The translations under genes and the position numbers were made by a program. From Vibrio harveyi NBRC 15634 = ATCC 14126 = KCTC 12724 (GTDB lineage Bacteria > Pseudomonadota > Gammaproteobacteria > Enterobacterales > Vibrionaceae), in assembly GCF_001591145.1 (NCBI RefSeq), contig NZ_BCUF01000006.1:1-64000 (forward strand): 64,000 nt of DNA, in the 5' to 3' direction. The number at the start of each line of letters is the position of its first letter. Position 1 is the first letter of the stretch. The notes under the pieces are model-generated. The model was not told the DNA's origin and made no database searches. It saw only the letters and a program-made list of their open reading frames with translations. This document shows, in pieces, positions 54,134-63,751 of the stretch.

Positions 54134-55351
54134 TTAACCTTCAATCACCTTCATCAACAACTGACCGTCGTACAGTGCTTGCTTAATCAAAGCCGCTCCC
54201 GGCATGGTCGCTTGTTTATAGAAACGAGACTCCACCAGTTCAAGGTCTTGGTGGTAAACCGGCAAACTTTGTTCTTCAATACAACGACGAACAGCAGGAT
54301 AAAGCACCTCTTTCGCTTGGTTGATCACCCCACCAATTAAGATCTTTTCTGGGTTAAATAGGTTAATAACAATCGCAATGGCAGAGCCTAAGTAACGACC
54401 AAGCTTCTCGATAACATCAACAGCCAAAGGGTCGCCATTTGCAGCCGCCTCACAGATACTTTCAATGCTCATTTCTTCTTGTTCAGCAAGAACTGAAGCT
54501 TCACCTTGAGCAATACGAGTCACAACCTCTTCTCGAATCGCTTGTGAGCTGGCAACGGTTTCAAGGCAACCAATATTGCCGCAATGACAACGCTTGCCAT
54601 TCGGATCGATTTGGATATGACCGAGTTCACCGATGTTACCGTGTCGACCTTGTAGCACTCGACCATCCAAGATAATACCTGCGCCTAAGCCGTGGTGAAT
54701 AGAGATAAGAACCGAGTTGTCGTTGTCTTGTGAATGACCAAACAGTTTCTCTGCTAGTGCCCATGCACGCGTATCGTTGGCAATAAAAACCGGTAAGCCT
54801 GTTGCTTTGTATATTTCAGGACCTAACGCTAGGTTCTCAACATTGTAATGCGGCATTTGCAACACGATACCCTGCTCTGAGTTCACTAGACCGGGCAGAG
54901 TAATCGCAATACTGGTAACACGATCAAGTTGATCGGCGTAGGTTTGGAAGAATTCATCAATTTCGTAGAGTAAACGTTCCAGCACATCATCTTGGTCACG
55001 TTCGTGGATATCGATTTTGGTATCGATAAGAACGTCACCGCCAAGCTCGTGCAGTGCAATCGTCAAGTAGCCTCGACCTAAACGCATCGACAAGAATTGC
55101 CAACCTTCATTATTGACCTGTAACCCCACCGCAGGACGACCGCGACTGGTTGCTTCCTGTACCGTTGTTTCATGGATCAGGTGGGCTTCAATCAATTCTC
55201 GAGTGATCTTAGTGATACTCGCAGGCGCAAGCTCACTTTGCTTGGATAAATCGATTCGAGATATTGGACCCTTTAGGTCAATTAGTTTGTATACACGACC
55301 AGCATTGACCTGTTTGATATGATCAATATGGCCCGGTTGAGCCATGTACAT
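54134..55351 (-). CDS. mlc: ROK-family repressor Mlc
   Basis: This 405-residue ROK repressor has an N-terminal winged helix (HIKQVNAGRVYKLIDLKGPISRIDLSKQSELAPASITKITREL) and the ROK domain with GLGAGIILDGR and the zinc site CHCGNIGCLETVAS. The long frame goes to 55441, but CGGAG lies before the ATG at 55351 and gives the length of E. coli Mlc (406). Mlc represses ptsG and other PTS genes and is released when dephosphorylated EIICB-Glc binds it. ptsG lies about 6.5 kb away in this window. It is divergent from pykA. Confidence 0.92.
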   Translation of the reverse strand: MYMAQPGHIDHIKQVNAGRVYKLIDLKGPISRIDLSKQSELAPASITKITRELIEAHLIHETTVQEATSRGRPAVGLQVNNEGWQFLSMRLGRGYLTIALHELGGDVLIDTKIDIHERDQDDVLERLLYEIDEFFQTYADQLDRVTSIAITLPGLVNSEQGIVLQMPHYNVENLALGPEIYKATGLPVFIANDTRAWALAEKLFGHSQDNDNSVLISIHHGLGAGIILDGRVLQGRHGNIGELGHIQIDPNGKRCHCGNIGCLETVASSQAIREEVVTRIAQGEASVLAEQEEMSIESICEAAANGDPLAVDVIEKLGRYLGSAIAIVINLFNPEKILIGGVINQAKEVLYPAVRRCIEEQSLPVYHQDLELVESRFYKQATMPGAALIKQALYDGQLLMKVIEG

Positions 55352-55670
55352 CTTGCACTCCGAAATTCTATAACGGGATAATTTTTTTACTTTGCGAAGT
55401 AATTGTGAAGTGAATTGATAAATCCCCGTGACAAGCATCACGTATAAACATGTTTGTTTGTGTATTCAATCAAATAACTAGAAATCGACTCCTGTTAAAT
55501 TGTTTGAAAAATGACTTATTTTATTCATCAAATTAGGTTGCAACACCTGTGTGTTGATGTTTTTTCAGCACTTTGACCTAAATGCCAACAATCCGCGCAT
55601 ACTGTGCATATACTTAGCGAGAATAGAATTCGAGTTATCTAGTCCTACACCTGCATTCTTCGGAGAATCT

Positions 55671-57113
55671 ATGACTTCCATATTAAGAAGAACCAAAATT
55701 GTTACAACGCTTGGCCCTTCAACAGATAAAGACAATGTCCTTGAAGAGATCATCAAAGCTGGAGCAAATGTCGTCCGTATGAACTTCTCTCACGGTACCA
55801 GTGACGATCATATTCAACGCGCGCAAAAAGTCCGTGCTATTGCGGCAAAACTAGGACGTCAAGTTGCCATTCTTGGTGATTTACAAGGCCCAAAAATCCG
55901 CGTATCCACCTTCAAAGATGGCAAAATTTATCTTGATGTCGGTGACAAATTCACACTAGACAGTGATTTACCAAAAGGTGAGGGAAACCAAGAGTCCGTT
56001 GGTTTGGATTACAAAGAGCTACCGCAAGACGTTTCACCTAACGATATCCTGCTCCTTGACGATGGACGTGTTCAACTGCAAGTCACTAGTGTCGAAGGGA
56101 ATAAAGTTCATACACGCGTCACCGTTGGTGGTCCCTTGTCTAATAACAAAGGAATCAACAAAAAAGGTGGCGGTTTATCTGCCGATGCATTAACAGAGAA
56201 AGACAAAGCGGACATTCTCACTGCCGCAAAAATCAAAGTCGATTACCTTGCGATTTCTTTCCCTCGTAATGGCGAAGATATGCACTATGCTCGCCGTTTG
56301 GCAAGAGATGCAGGTCTAGAAGCAAAACTCGTTGCCAAAGTTGAACGAGCAGAAACGGTAGCCACCAGCGAGTCGATTGATGACATTATTCTTGCGTCCG
56401 ATGTAGTGATGGTTGCTCGCGGCGACTTGGGTGTAGAAATTGGTGATCCAGAGCTTGTTGGCGTGCAGAAAAAACTCATCCGTCGTGCTCGCAGCTTAAA
56501 CCGCATCGTGATTACTGCGACTCAAATGATGGAGTCTATGATTGCGGCACCGATGCCAACCCGAGCAGAGGTCATGGACGTTGCCAATGCCGTGCTAGAT
56601 GGTACAGATGCAGTAATGCTTTCTGGAGAAACGGCGGCGGGCCAATTCCCAGTAGAAACTGTCAAGTCCATGGCAGAAGTATGTATGGGCGCAGAGAAGA
56701 TGGCTGAAGCAAGCTTGTCGACGTATCGCTTAGATCGCACCTTTGCAACCGCAGAAGAAACCATCGCAATGTCCACTATGTACGCAGCTAACCACATGGA
56801 AGGCGTAAAAGCGATGATTGCCTTGACCGAATCTGGTCGCACCGCGCTCATGATGTCTCGTTTGAGTTCAGGTCTGCCTATTTTCGCGTTATCACGCAAC
56901 GAATCGACACTGAATCGTGCTGCGCTTTATCGTGGGGTAACTCCGGTGTACTTTGACTCAAAAGGTGGCGCAGGTCTAACTACCGCACACGATGCAATTG
57001 TGACGTTAAAAGAACAAGGCTTATTGGATGAAGGGGATTTGGTGATCATCACTCAAGGTGATGTTATGGACGTGGTTGGTTCAACCAACTGCATGCGAAT
57101 CCTGTCAGCATAA
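55671..57113 (+). CDS. pykA: Pyruvate kinase (PykA type)
   Basis: This 480-residue enzyme makes pyruvate and ATP from PEP and ADP, the last glycolytic step. It has the opening [22 protein letters not shown], the active-site lysine region [21 protein letters not shown] and the TATQMMESM loop. The length and text follow E. coli PykA (480), the AMP-activated isozyme, not PykF (470). CGGAGA stands before the ATG at 55671; the upstream extension is not coding. A TAA-adjacent terminator follows. Confidence 0.97.
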   Translation: MTSILRRTKIVTTLGPSTDKDNVLEEIIKAGANVVRMNFSHGTSDDHIQRAQKVRAIAAKLGRQVAILGDLQGPKIRVSTFKDGKIYLDVGDKFTLDSDLPKGEGNQESVGLDYKELPQDVSPNDILLLDDGRVQLQVTSVEGNKVHTRVTVGGPLSNNKGINKKGGGLSADALTEKDKADILTAAKIKVDYLAISFPRNGEDMHYARRLARDAGLEAKLVAKVERAETVATSESIDDIILASDVVMVARGDLGVEIGDPELVGVQKKLIRRARSLNRIVITATQMMESMIAAPMPTRAEVMDVANAVLDGTDAVMLSGETAAGQFPVETVKSMAEVCMGAEKMAEASLSTYRLDRTFATAEETIAMSTMYAANHMEGVKAMIALTESGRTALMMSRLSSGLPIFALSRNESTLNRAALYRGVTPVYFDSKGGAGLTTAHDAIVTLKEQGLLDEGDLVIITQGDVMDVVGSTNCMRILSA

Positions 57114-57131
57114 GTTCAACACTTGATAAGC

Positions 57132-57158
57132 AAGGGCACCGAAATGGTGCCCTTTTTA
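57132..57158. terminator. Bidirectional terminator
   Basis: Arms AAGGGCACC / GGTGCCCTT with loop GAAAT and a T-run, between the convergent pykA and patatin genes. Confidence 0.9.
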
Positions 57159-57162
57159 TTAT

Positions 57163-58308
57163 CTAGGCTGTCTCTCGACCTTCCATATTTAATTTGTCGT
57201 AAAGCTGAATCAGGTTAAAACCGGTTTGCAAACCAAGCTGATAATCATGCTCAAGAGCTTCAGGGTCACTTAAAAGAGATGAGGATTGCAGCTCCTCTTT
57301 CGGCGCCAATTGCAAAATAAAAGTATCGTCAGGCGGTGCGCTAAGGAAAGCTTGCGTCAACTCGAAGGTTTGATAATGGATCATCAACATGTCTGCTAAT
57401 CCAGAATCAAAATTCTCACCAATCAAATGGCTCAAACGATAGAGGTTATCGGCTCCAAATAGCCAGCGCCCACCATTTAATAACTTTCTGCCAGACAATT
57501 TAGATTGATGTGCTGCGTTAATTTTTTGCTGCAAGAAATTGCTCCAATCTTCCTTCCATTGATGGACCTTATCTTGCCAAGATTCTTGAACCGAGTTTAT
57601 GGACTCTCGGTACCATTTGATCCCTTCTTCACCAAGCTCACTTTGCGCTTTGGCTTCCGATTCAGAGAAAGGCTCAGTGCGGATCACTATGATATTTCGT
57701 GCATTTTTACGCCACGCTTCTTGAACGGGAATCGATGCAGAAACGCCTCCATCAACAAAATGCTGCCCGTTTACATTTACAGCACCTTGATACAGTTTTG
57801 GAATAGCACATGTAGCCACCATCGTATTGAGCCAATCACCACCGAGTATTGGTAAGTAGTGGTCTGAGAGCGTATCGACGTTAGTGACCGCAGCAAACGC
57901 TCCTCTTTGACCTAGCGCAGAGCGACCAAGATCCAGATCGAGTTTATAAGGGTAATCTTGAATACGTTCGAGCGCCCACTCCAAACCTAAGTACTGTTTT
58001 TTACGAATGTAGCGGATCAGATGGAAGAATTCGGGAGCCGTGGTCAGATCGGTTATAAAAGCTTTACCCATACCATGCTGACGACAAAGGAAAGCACAGA
58101 GGTTAAGCGCTCCGGCAGACGTACCATAGAATTCGTCGAATGGATCGAAATTAGAGAGAAGAAATGCGTCTAGCACACCAGCGGTAAAAATCCCTCTCTG
58201 CCCTCCTCCTTGTGCGACAAGGGCAGTTTTGCCATTTCTAAACTGCTCATACACTTGAATGTCGAGCTCAGCATGGCTATCAGTGATAATACCGCTGTTG
58301 CGTATCAT
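57163..58308 (-). CDS. Patatin-like phospholipase
   Basis: This 381-residue lipid hydrolase has the patatin fold: oxyanion motif GGGQRGIFTAGVLDAF near residue 35, nucleophile motif GTSAG near 62, and the catalytic aspartate in VDGGVSASIP near 188. It has no signal peptide. It resembles the YjjU-type enzymes, thought to act on phospholipids or lysophospholipids. No partner genes are evident; a small YnhF-like gene starts upstream on the same strand. Confidence 0.88.
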   Translation of the reverse strand: MIRNSGIITDSHAELDIQVYEQFRNGKTALVAQGGGQRGIFTAGVLDAFLLSNFDPFDEFYGTSAGALNLCAFLCRQHGMGKAFITDLTTAPEFFHLIRYIRKKQYLGLEWALERIQDYPYKLDLDLGRSALGQRGAFAAVTNVDTLSDHYLPILGGDWLNTMVATCAIPKLYQGAVNVNGQHFVDGGVSASIPVQEAWRKNARNIIVIRTEPFSESEAKAQSELGEEGIKWYRESINSVQESWQDKVHQWKEDWSNFLQQKINAAHQSKLSGRKLLNGGRWLFGADNLYRLSHLIGENFDSGLADMLMIHYQTFELTQAFLSAPPDDTFILQLAPKEELQSSSLLSDPEALEHDYQLGLQTGFNLIQLYDKLNMEGRETA

Positions 58309-58326
58309 AGGCGTAATGCCGTTAGT

Positions 58327-58419
58327 TTAAGCCGTCGTAATCGCAATGATGCCAAAAGAGAGTAAAACTGCGAATACCGTAACGACGATGAGTAGGGCTG
58401 ATTTTAGATCGTGTTCCAT
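58327..58419 (-). CDS. ynhF: YnhF-like small membrane protein
   Basis: This 30-codon gene (begins MEHDLKSALLIVVTVF, ends AITTA) follows a perfect AAAGGAGG seven bases before the ATG. Residues 8-27 form one membrane helix. It resembles E. coli YnhF, a 29-residue stress-related membrane protein that starts with xxTDLKxSL, so I read it as the same family. It ends 18 bases before the patatin gene, which is on the same strand. Function unknown. Confidence 0.8.
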   Translation of the reverse strand: MEHDLKSALLIVVTVFAVLLSFGIIAITTA

Positions 58420-58546
58420 AGACACCTCCTTTTGTTGTAACAAATTAATAACACCAGTGTGAATTATGTTCAAGAATTGCCTAATTTAGTCGCACGATTT
58501 TGACTAAGGCATCACAATTAGCTTAGTCATAATAAGGAGATAGCAA

Positions 58547-59137
58547 ATGAACAATAAAATTGGCTGGCTAGTTGGGAGTGTATTATTGGGCTGTTCTATG
58601 GCAGCTCAAGCAAACGTTATCGTCACTCCCTACATTGGCTTCACGGGAGGAGGCAAAGTAGAAGATGAAAACAATCGCACCTACGATCTTGACCCTTCAA
58701 TTAACTACGCTTTATCGGTAGAGACTCCTTTTGAAATGGGTCGCTTAGGTTTATTCTATTCGAATCAGTCTTCTGAACTACAAGATGTGAACAACTCAGC
58801 AGACATCCATTACCTGCAGTTTCAAAGCAGCATCTACTATCCAGTGGCGACAGGTTGGCAAAGTTATGTTGGCCTTGGATTAGGTGCTTCATATGCTGAT
58901 GCTGATTGGGTGGATGACAAATACGGTTTCTCAGCTAGTGCTTTCGCAGGACTTGAGTACACATTTTCTAAAAACTTTGCATTGACCGCTCAAGTTCGTT
59001 GGTTAGGTACCGTTGTTGACAATGACACCTCAGGAGCATGCGTGCTTCCTACTGATGGTTCTTCTTGTGTAATCAAGTTTGAAACCGACTGGATGAACCA
59101 ATTTCAATCCAATATTGGCTTTAGCTTCCGCTTCTAA
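58547..59137 (+). CDS. Outer membrane beta-barrel protein
   Basis: This 196-residue protein has a signal peptide (cleavage after AQA, residue 22) and an eight-stranded barrel pattern ending FSFRF, as in OmpA/OmpW-like small barrels. It contains two cysteines (CVLPTDGSSC) that may form a disulfide in a loop. AAGGAG is well placed before the ATG. Its role is unknown. Confidence 0.8.
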   Translation: MNNKIGWLVGSVLLGCSMAAQANVIVTPYIGFTGGGKVEDENNRTYDLDPSINYALSVETPFEMGRLGLFYSNQSSELQDVNNSADIHYLQFQSSIYYPVATGWQSYVGLGLGASYADADWVDDKYGFSASAFAGLEYTFSKNFALTAQVRWLGTVVDNDTSGACVLPTDGSSCVIKFETDWMNQFQSNIGFSFRF

Positions 59138-59618
59138 CGGCTTTCACTTCTAAAGAATCGTTTTGACGCCAAATCGTCTATAGGGTGTATCGAACGCAGA
59201 GATACGCCCTAATAATCAAAAAGAGTTTATTTGACCAAGATCACATCAATAAGACAGTCATATACTCTGAAAATAACCCCACCTCACTGATCAGATAACC
59301 TAGCAAATCACGATTTAACAATATTTAAACCAGATAAAATCTCGCCGTTAACATTTAGAATCTATTGCGATAAATAATGTAAAAAGTTAGTCTGAAGACA
59401 GAAAGCAGAAGAATATTTCAGCTTTTGCAAACACACATCAAAATTTAAAGCATTTAATTCTAATTCTTCATTGGCAAAACAAAGTAAAAAACCAGAAAGT
59501 AACAATAATACCGAGTTTAGGATAGAAAACTGACGGATAACAGTTGCCCTTTATTCTGCTGGGATTTACACCTGCCAAGAAGAGCTTCATTCCTTAGGGA
59601 GTTGTACAGGAGTCAAAT
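59138..59618. other. Long intergenic region before NSS transporter
   Basis: This 481-base gap has no gene-sized frame I trust. It is AT-rich. It contains a hairpin at 59181-59211 and, near its right end, the transporter's ribosome binding site (AGGAG). I see no riboswitch I can name. Confidence 0.45.
59181..59211 (+). terminator. Hairpin after barrel gene
   Basis: Arms TAGGGTGTATC / GATACGCCCTA (one G-U) with a nine-base loop, about 45 bases after the stop. The tail is not T-rich, so it is a weak call. Confidence 0.45.
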
Positions 59619-61079
59619 ATGAAGCGAGAACAATGGGGATCCCGTGCGGGATTCATCTTAGCTGCAGTCGGTTCAGCCATCGGTCTGGGTAACATCTGGC
59701 GTTTCCCTTATATGGCTTATGAGAACGGTGGTGGTGCCTTTTTTATTCCTTACCTTTTCGCCATGATTACTGCTGGTATTCCATTTATGATCCTGGAATT
59801 CAGTATGGGTCAAAAATACCGTGGTTCTGCTCCGAAAACATTAGCTAAAATCCACGTCAAGTTTGAGTGGCTTGGCTGGTTCCAAGTGGGTGTAGCTGCG
59901 GTTATCGCCGTTTACTACGTCGCTGTTATTGGCTGGGCAATTTCTTACTTTGGTATGTCGTTTACCCAAAGTTGGGGTTCTGACACCAATGCTTTCTTCT
60001 TTAGTGAATACCTAAAACTTGGTGATAACTCACCAACGGATTTGGGCAGCATTCAATGGAAGATCGCAGTATCCATGCTGATTGCTTGGGCAATCACCTA
60101 CACGGCCATTGTGAGTGGTGTTAAATCGGGTATCGAACGAGCATCAAAAATCATGATGCCAATCTTGTTCATCATGGTCGTGTTCTTGATCGGTCGTATG
60201 ATTTTCCTTCCTGGGGCACTAGATGGCGTAAACTACATGTTTGAGCCTGATTTCAGTAAGATTTGGGACGTGAAAGTGTGGGCAGCTGCGTACGGGCAGA
60301 TCTTCTTTACCCTAAGTATCGGCTTTGCCATCATGCTAGCGTATTCCAGTTATCTGCCTGAGAAATCAGACATCACGAATAACGCCTTCATGACTGTCCT
60401 TATCAACTGTGGTTTCTCCATCTTAGCCGGTATCATGATCTTCTCAGTGCTTGGTTACATGGCTCAAGAGCAAGGTAAACCACTGACTGAAGTCGTCTCT
60501 GCTGGTGTTGGCCTTGCGTTCGTAACGCTACCTGCCGCTATCAATTTGTTACCAGCGCCATATATTCTTGGTCCTCTGTTCTTCTTTGCTCTCGTTGTAG
60601 CTGGCTTAAGCTCGCACATCTCAATCATGGAAGCGGTAACATCTGCAGTTATCGATAAACTGAAATGGAGCCGTAAAAAAGCGGCAAACGTGGTGATTGG
60701 TATTGGCTTTATTGTCTCAATGGCATTTGCAACAAACGGAGGTCTATTATTACTTGACCTTGTCGACCACTTTGCTAATAACGTCGGCATCATGGTTGGC
60801 GGTCTGGTTGAAATCGTCTTAATGGCTTGGCTACTTAAACAAGTGCCACAAGTTCGTGACTATGTAAATGAGCGTTCAGATTTCTCTATTGGTCAATGGT
60901 TTGTAGTCTGCCTACGTTTTGTTACTCCAATCATGCTAGCAATTATCCTAGCAACTAAGCTATATGCCCTTCTAACAGAAGGTTACGGTGGCTACGACCT
61001 AACTCTTGGCTGGGCAATGATTGCCGCGCTATTTGTGTTTGGTGTACTGATTAATGTGGTAAGCAAGGAGAAAGCGTAA
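59619..61079 (+). CDS. NSS-family sodium-dependent transporter
   Basis: This 486-residue symporter has about eleven to twelve helices and the family's first helix RAGFILAAVGSAIGLGNIWRFP, including the sodium-site residues G-S-A-I-G-L-G-N. It belongs to the neurotransmitter:sodium symporter family and takes up an amino acid with Na+. Its stop codon overlaps the start of a 32-codon small subunit gene (TAATG), an arrangement known for methionine/alanine importers (MetPS). AGGAG precedes the ATG. Confidence 0.93.
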   Translation: MKREQWGSRAGFILAAVGSAIGLGNIWRFPYMAYENGGGAFFIPYLFAMITAGIPFMILEFSMGQKYRGSAPKTLAKIHVKFEWLGWFQVGVAAVIAVYYVAVIGWAISYFGMSFTQSWGSDTNAFFFSEYLKLGDNSPTDLGSIQWKIAVSMLIAWAITYTAIVSGVKSGIERASKIMMPILFIMVVFLIGRMIFLPGALDGVNYMFEPDFSKIWDVKVWAAAYGQIFFTLSIGFAIMLAYSSYLPEKSDITNNAFMTVLINCGFSILAGIMIFSVLGYMAQEQGKPLTEVVSAGVGLAFVTLPAAINLLPAPYILGPLFFFALVVAGLSSHISIMEAVTSAVIDKLKWSRKKAANVVIGIGFIVSMAFATNGGLLLLDLVDHFANNVGIMVGGLVEIVLMAWLLKQVPQVRDYVNERSDFSIGQWFVVCLRFVTPIMLAIILATKLYALLTEGYGGYDLTLGWAMIAALFVFGVLINVVSKEKA

Positions 61080-61177
61080 TGACAACAAGTGCAATTATTA
61101 TGATGGTTATTGGTCTTGGCATCACTTGGGGTGGCGCAGCTGTGTGCATCAAGCGAGCGATGGATAAGCAGCAATAA
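61079..61177 (+). CDS. MetS-type small subunit of the NSS transporter
   Basis: This 32-codon gene (begins MTTSAIIMMVIGLGITWGG, ends RAMDKQQ) is one membrane helix with a basic tail. Its ATG overlaps the transporter stop by one base. It matches the methionine/alanine import small subunit family (MetS) in size, helix and the WGGxxxCxxxA-type motif (WGGAAVCIKRAM). It probably stabilises or enables the transporter. An intrinsic terminator follows. Confidence 0.85.
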   Translation: MTTSAIIMMVIGLGITWGGAAVCIKRAMDKQQ

Positions 61178-61199
61178 TACCGATCCTTTATCAAGAATA

Positions 61200-61226
61200 A
61201 TGCCGGCGTTTATGCCGGCATTTTTG
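61200..61226 (+). terminator. Terminator of NSS operon
   Basis: Arms ATGCCGGC / GCCGGCAT with loop GTTTAT and a T-run of five. Confidence 0.85.
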
Positions 61227-61239
61227 TATCTGCTTTAAC

Positions 61240-61641
61240 TCAAAAGCTGTATTTAACCCCAAGAGCTCCACCAATTTGAAGATCGGGTCCTTTATACAGA
61301 TCGAGCTCTGGATGAATTTGCGCATAGAGATCCCATCCTTTTGAAAGATCCCAATTCACGCCAAGCGGAACACGAAAACCAAATTCATCATCCCACTCGT
61401 ACCAACCACCAACACCTACATACCAGGTCAGCGGCATATTTTGCTCAAAAGAACCACGTTTCGCGATATAGTCAAATGCCATACCGTCATTACCGATGAT
61501 ACCTCGATATTTATCATCGATTTCAACTACGACACTCAATTGCTGATCCACTGCCATACCAACGGAAAAATTCGTCGGTTGGTTTGCTGCCATACTTACA
61601 CTAGGTAACAGTGCTGCTGCCAGCATTATTTGTTTTTTCAT
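61240..61641 (-). CDS. Small outer membrane-type barrel protein
   Basis: This 133-residue protein has a signal peptide (MKKQIMLAAALLPSVSMAA) and beta strands rich in aromatic residues that end in LGVKYSF, a C-terminal barrel signature. Too short for more than about eight strands. The frame runs back to 61674, but the signal peptide begins at the ATG at 61641. It is unrecognised beyond that. Confidence 0.72.
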   Translation of the reverse strand: MKKQIMLAAALLPSVSMAANQPTNFSVGMAVDQQLSVVVEIDDKYRGIIGNDGMAFDYIAKRGSFEQNMPLTWYVGVGGWYEWDDEFGFRVPLGVNWDLSKGWDLYAQIHPELDLYKGPDLQIGGALGVKYSF

Positions 61642-61830
61642 ACACGTCATCACTCTAAAAAAAACGGCGTGCATAATTCAAACATGATTTAGTTTTGGTA
61701 TGTCAGCAATGAGTAAGGGAGAGGTACGAAAAACGCTACAACTGTAAGGCTGCGTATTGTGTCACGATGTGGGACGTTAAATTAAAGATAAGCCGTTAGT
61801 CGTCGTGGTTTCAGCATGAAAAACAGGCAC

Positions 61831-61854
61831 AAAAAAAGGAGACCGAAGCCTCCT
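61831..61854 (-). terminator. Terminator of ptsG
   Basis: On the minus strand GGAGGC-TTCG-GTCTCC forms a six-pair stem (one G-U) with a stable C(UUCG)G tetraloop, followed by seven T. It lies about 22 bases after the ptsG stop. Confidence 0.88.
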
Positions 61855-61875
61855 CTTTTCTATGAATGACTGAGA

Positions 61876-63306
61876 TTAGCCGTGGTTACGAATCCACTCA
61901 TCCATTTCAGTTTTTAGGTTATCAGACTTAGTACCGAAGATAGCCTGAACACCACCTGCTACAACTACAACACCAGCAGCGCCTAGTTGTTTTAGCTTGT
62001 CTTGGTCAACAGCAGCTGTATCAGCTACCGCTACACGTAGACGAGTGATACATGCGTCTAGACCAGTGATGTTTGCTTTGCCGCCGAATGCTGCAACAAG
62101 CTCACCTGCCATGTCAGAACCAGAAGTTGCAACAGCTTCTTCAGATTCATCTTCACGACCTGGAGTTTTAAGGTCAAGAGCAGTGATTACTGTGCGGAAT
62201 ACTACGTAGTAGATTACAGCGTAAACTAGACCAACAGCTACCATCAGCCCCATCTTCTGAGCGTGACCAGATAGAACTAGGAAATCGATCAGACCATGTG
62301 AGAATGAAGTACCGTGTACGAAGCCTAGAGTGTTAGCAACAACGTATGCAGAACCAGCTAGTAGAGCGTGGATACCGTATAGTACAGGAGCAACGAATAG
62401 GAATGAGAATTCGATTGGCTCAGTAATACCAGTTAGGAATGAAGTCAGTGCAGCTGACGCCATGATACCCATTACTTTCGCGCGGTTTTCTGGTTTAGCA
62501 CAGTGAGCAATAGCGATTGCTGCAGCTGGTAGACCAAACATCTTGAACATGTAACCACCCGCTAGCTGACCGAAGCCATTACCAGCAGCACGAGATGCAT
62601 CATCTGCAACTAGGTAACAAGTTAGTACGCCGTTTTGAGTTTCACCAGCAGCGTTCACACAAGTACCTGCTTCGAAGAAGAATGGTACGTTCCATACGTG
62701 GTGTAGACCGAATGGGATTAGAGAACGCTCAACTACGCCGTAGATACCGAACGCAAGCTGTGGGTTTTGGTGTGCAGCCCAGTCAGAGAATGCAGAGATT
62801 GCACCGCCGATTGGTGGCCATACGATAGATAGTACAACACCTAGGATGATCGCAGCGAAACCAGTGATGATTGGCACAGCACGCTTACCAGCGAAGAAGC
62901 CAAGGTACTCTGGAAGTTGGATTTTGAAGAAACGGTTGAATGCCCAAGCAGCAACACCACCGACAAGGATACCACCTAGTACACCTGTGTCGATTTTCTC
63001 AACGCCCATGATGCCAGCCATAACGCCTAGCGTTGCTGTCATGATACCGTAACCAACGATAGCAGCTAGACCAGCTACGCCGTCGTTGTTTGTGAAGCCT
63101 AGTGCTACACCAACAGCAAATAGAAGTGCCATTTGACCGAATACTGAACCACCAGCTTGTTCCATTAGGTTAGAAACCACTTCTGGAATAAAGCTTAGGT
63201 GGGCAGCACCAACACCTAGTAGGATACCTGCGACTGGTAATACTGATACTGGTAGCATCAGAGCTTTACCAACTTTTTGCAGGTTTGCAAAAAGGTTCTT
63301 AAACAT
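61876..63306 (-). CDS. ptsG: PTS glucose-specific EIICB
   Basis: This 476-residue glucose permease has an EIIC membrane domain (about residues 1-385; [15 protein letters not shown] is the conserved substrate-loop motif). A linker and an EIIB domain follow, with the phosphorylated cysteine in [12 protein letters not shown]. The length matches E. coli PtsG (477). It takes up and phosphorylates glucose using EIIA-Glc. The promoter region contains a dyad that could bind Mlc, encoded at 54134. Confidence 0.96.
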   Translation of the reverse strand: MFKNLFANLQKVGKALMLPVSVLPVAGILLGVGAAHLSFIPEVVSNLMEQAGGSVFGQMALLFAVGVALGFTNNDGVAGLAAIVGYGIMTATLGVMAGIMGVEKIDTGVLGGILVGGVAAWAFNRFFKIQLPEYLGFFAGKRAVPIITGFAAIILGVVLSIVWPPIGGAISAFSDWAAHQNPQLAFGIYGVVERSLIPFGLHHVWNVPFFFEAGTCVNAAGETQNGVLTCYLVADDASRAAGNGFGQLAGGYMFKMFGLPAAAIAIAHCAKPENRAKVMGIMASAALTSFLTGITEPIEFSFLFVAPVLYGIHALLAGSAYVVANTLGFVHGTSFSHGLIDFLVLSGHAQKMGLMVAVGLVYAVIYYVVFRTVITALDLKTPGREDESEEAVATSGSDMAGELVAAFGGKANITGLDACITRLRVAVADTAAVDQDKLKQLGAAGVVVVAGGVQAIFGTKSDNLKTEMDEWIRNHG

Positions 63307-63708
63307 GTTTATGCTCCTGATAAATTATAAGTATTATTTGGGCACTAACGGCACACCCCCGTAGCCTAAATGTTAGCACCCAATGAAAATGTAACCACAC
63401 GTTGCATTATATTTTCCGGCTCTAAATATATATTGATGGCCCTCAAACTTTCCACACAGTTACGAAATTTAGTTTCAAAACAAGCCGCAGATCACACCTA
63501 AAAACCGTCGATGAAAAGGTTTGCATTAAACTTATATTATTGTTTTATAAAGATTTTATTATCTACATAATTAATTTTAAGGCGTAAATAAAATAAAGGT
63601 CGATGTTATTTTTAGTAACAAAATTACATTTGAGGGATTTGGATGCGGTTAAATCAACAAATTTAGTAAACATTAAACTAAATGATCTTTTTGGTGCATT
63701 TATCAACA
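63307..63708. other. ptsG upstream region
   Basis: This AT-rich gap should hold the ptsG promoter. Besides the dyad at 63408 there is a CRP-type half site, TGTGATC on the minus strand near 63490-63496, whose second half is poor. A plus-strand frame of 77 codons at 63603 is not convincing as a gene. Confidence 0.4.
63408..63430. promoter_or_regulatory. AT-rich dyad, candidate Mlc operator of ptsG
   Basis: TATATTT-N9-AAATATA, with a GC-rich centre, has the form of Mlc/NagC sites. It lies 102-124 bases before the ptsG start codon. The match is to the general form, not to a Vibrio consensus. Confidence 0.4.
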
Positions 63709-63732
63709 AAAAAGGGGCAAAAGCCCCTTTTT
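63709..63732. terminator. Terminator of tatD-type gene
   Basis: Arms AAAAAGGGGC / GCCCCTTTTT with loop AAAA, 20 bases beyond the stop of the minus-strand nuclease gene. Confidence 0.9.
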
Positions 63733-63751
63733 TAATCTGCCTATTGATTTT

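Noticed and set aside
30498..61806. The 14-mer CCGTTAGTCGTCGT occurs at 30498-30511 and again at 61793-61806.
   Set aside because: In 64 kb several 14-base repeats are expected by chance, the flanks do not match, and no structure is shared.
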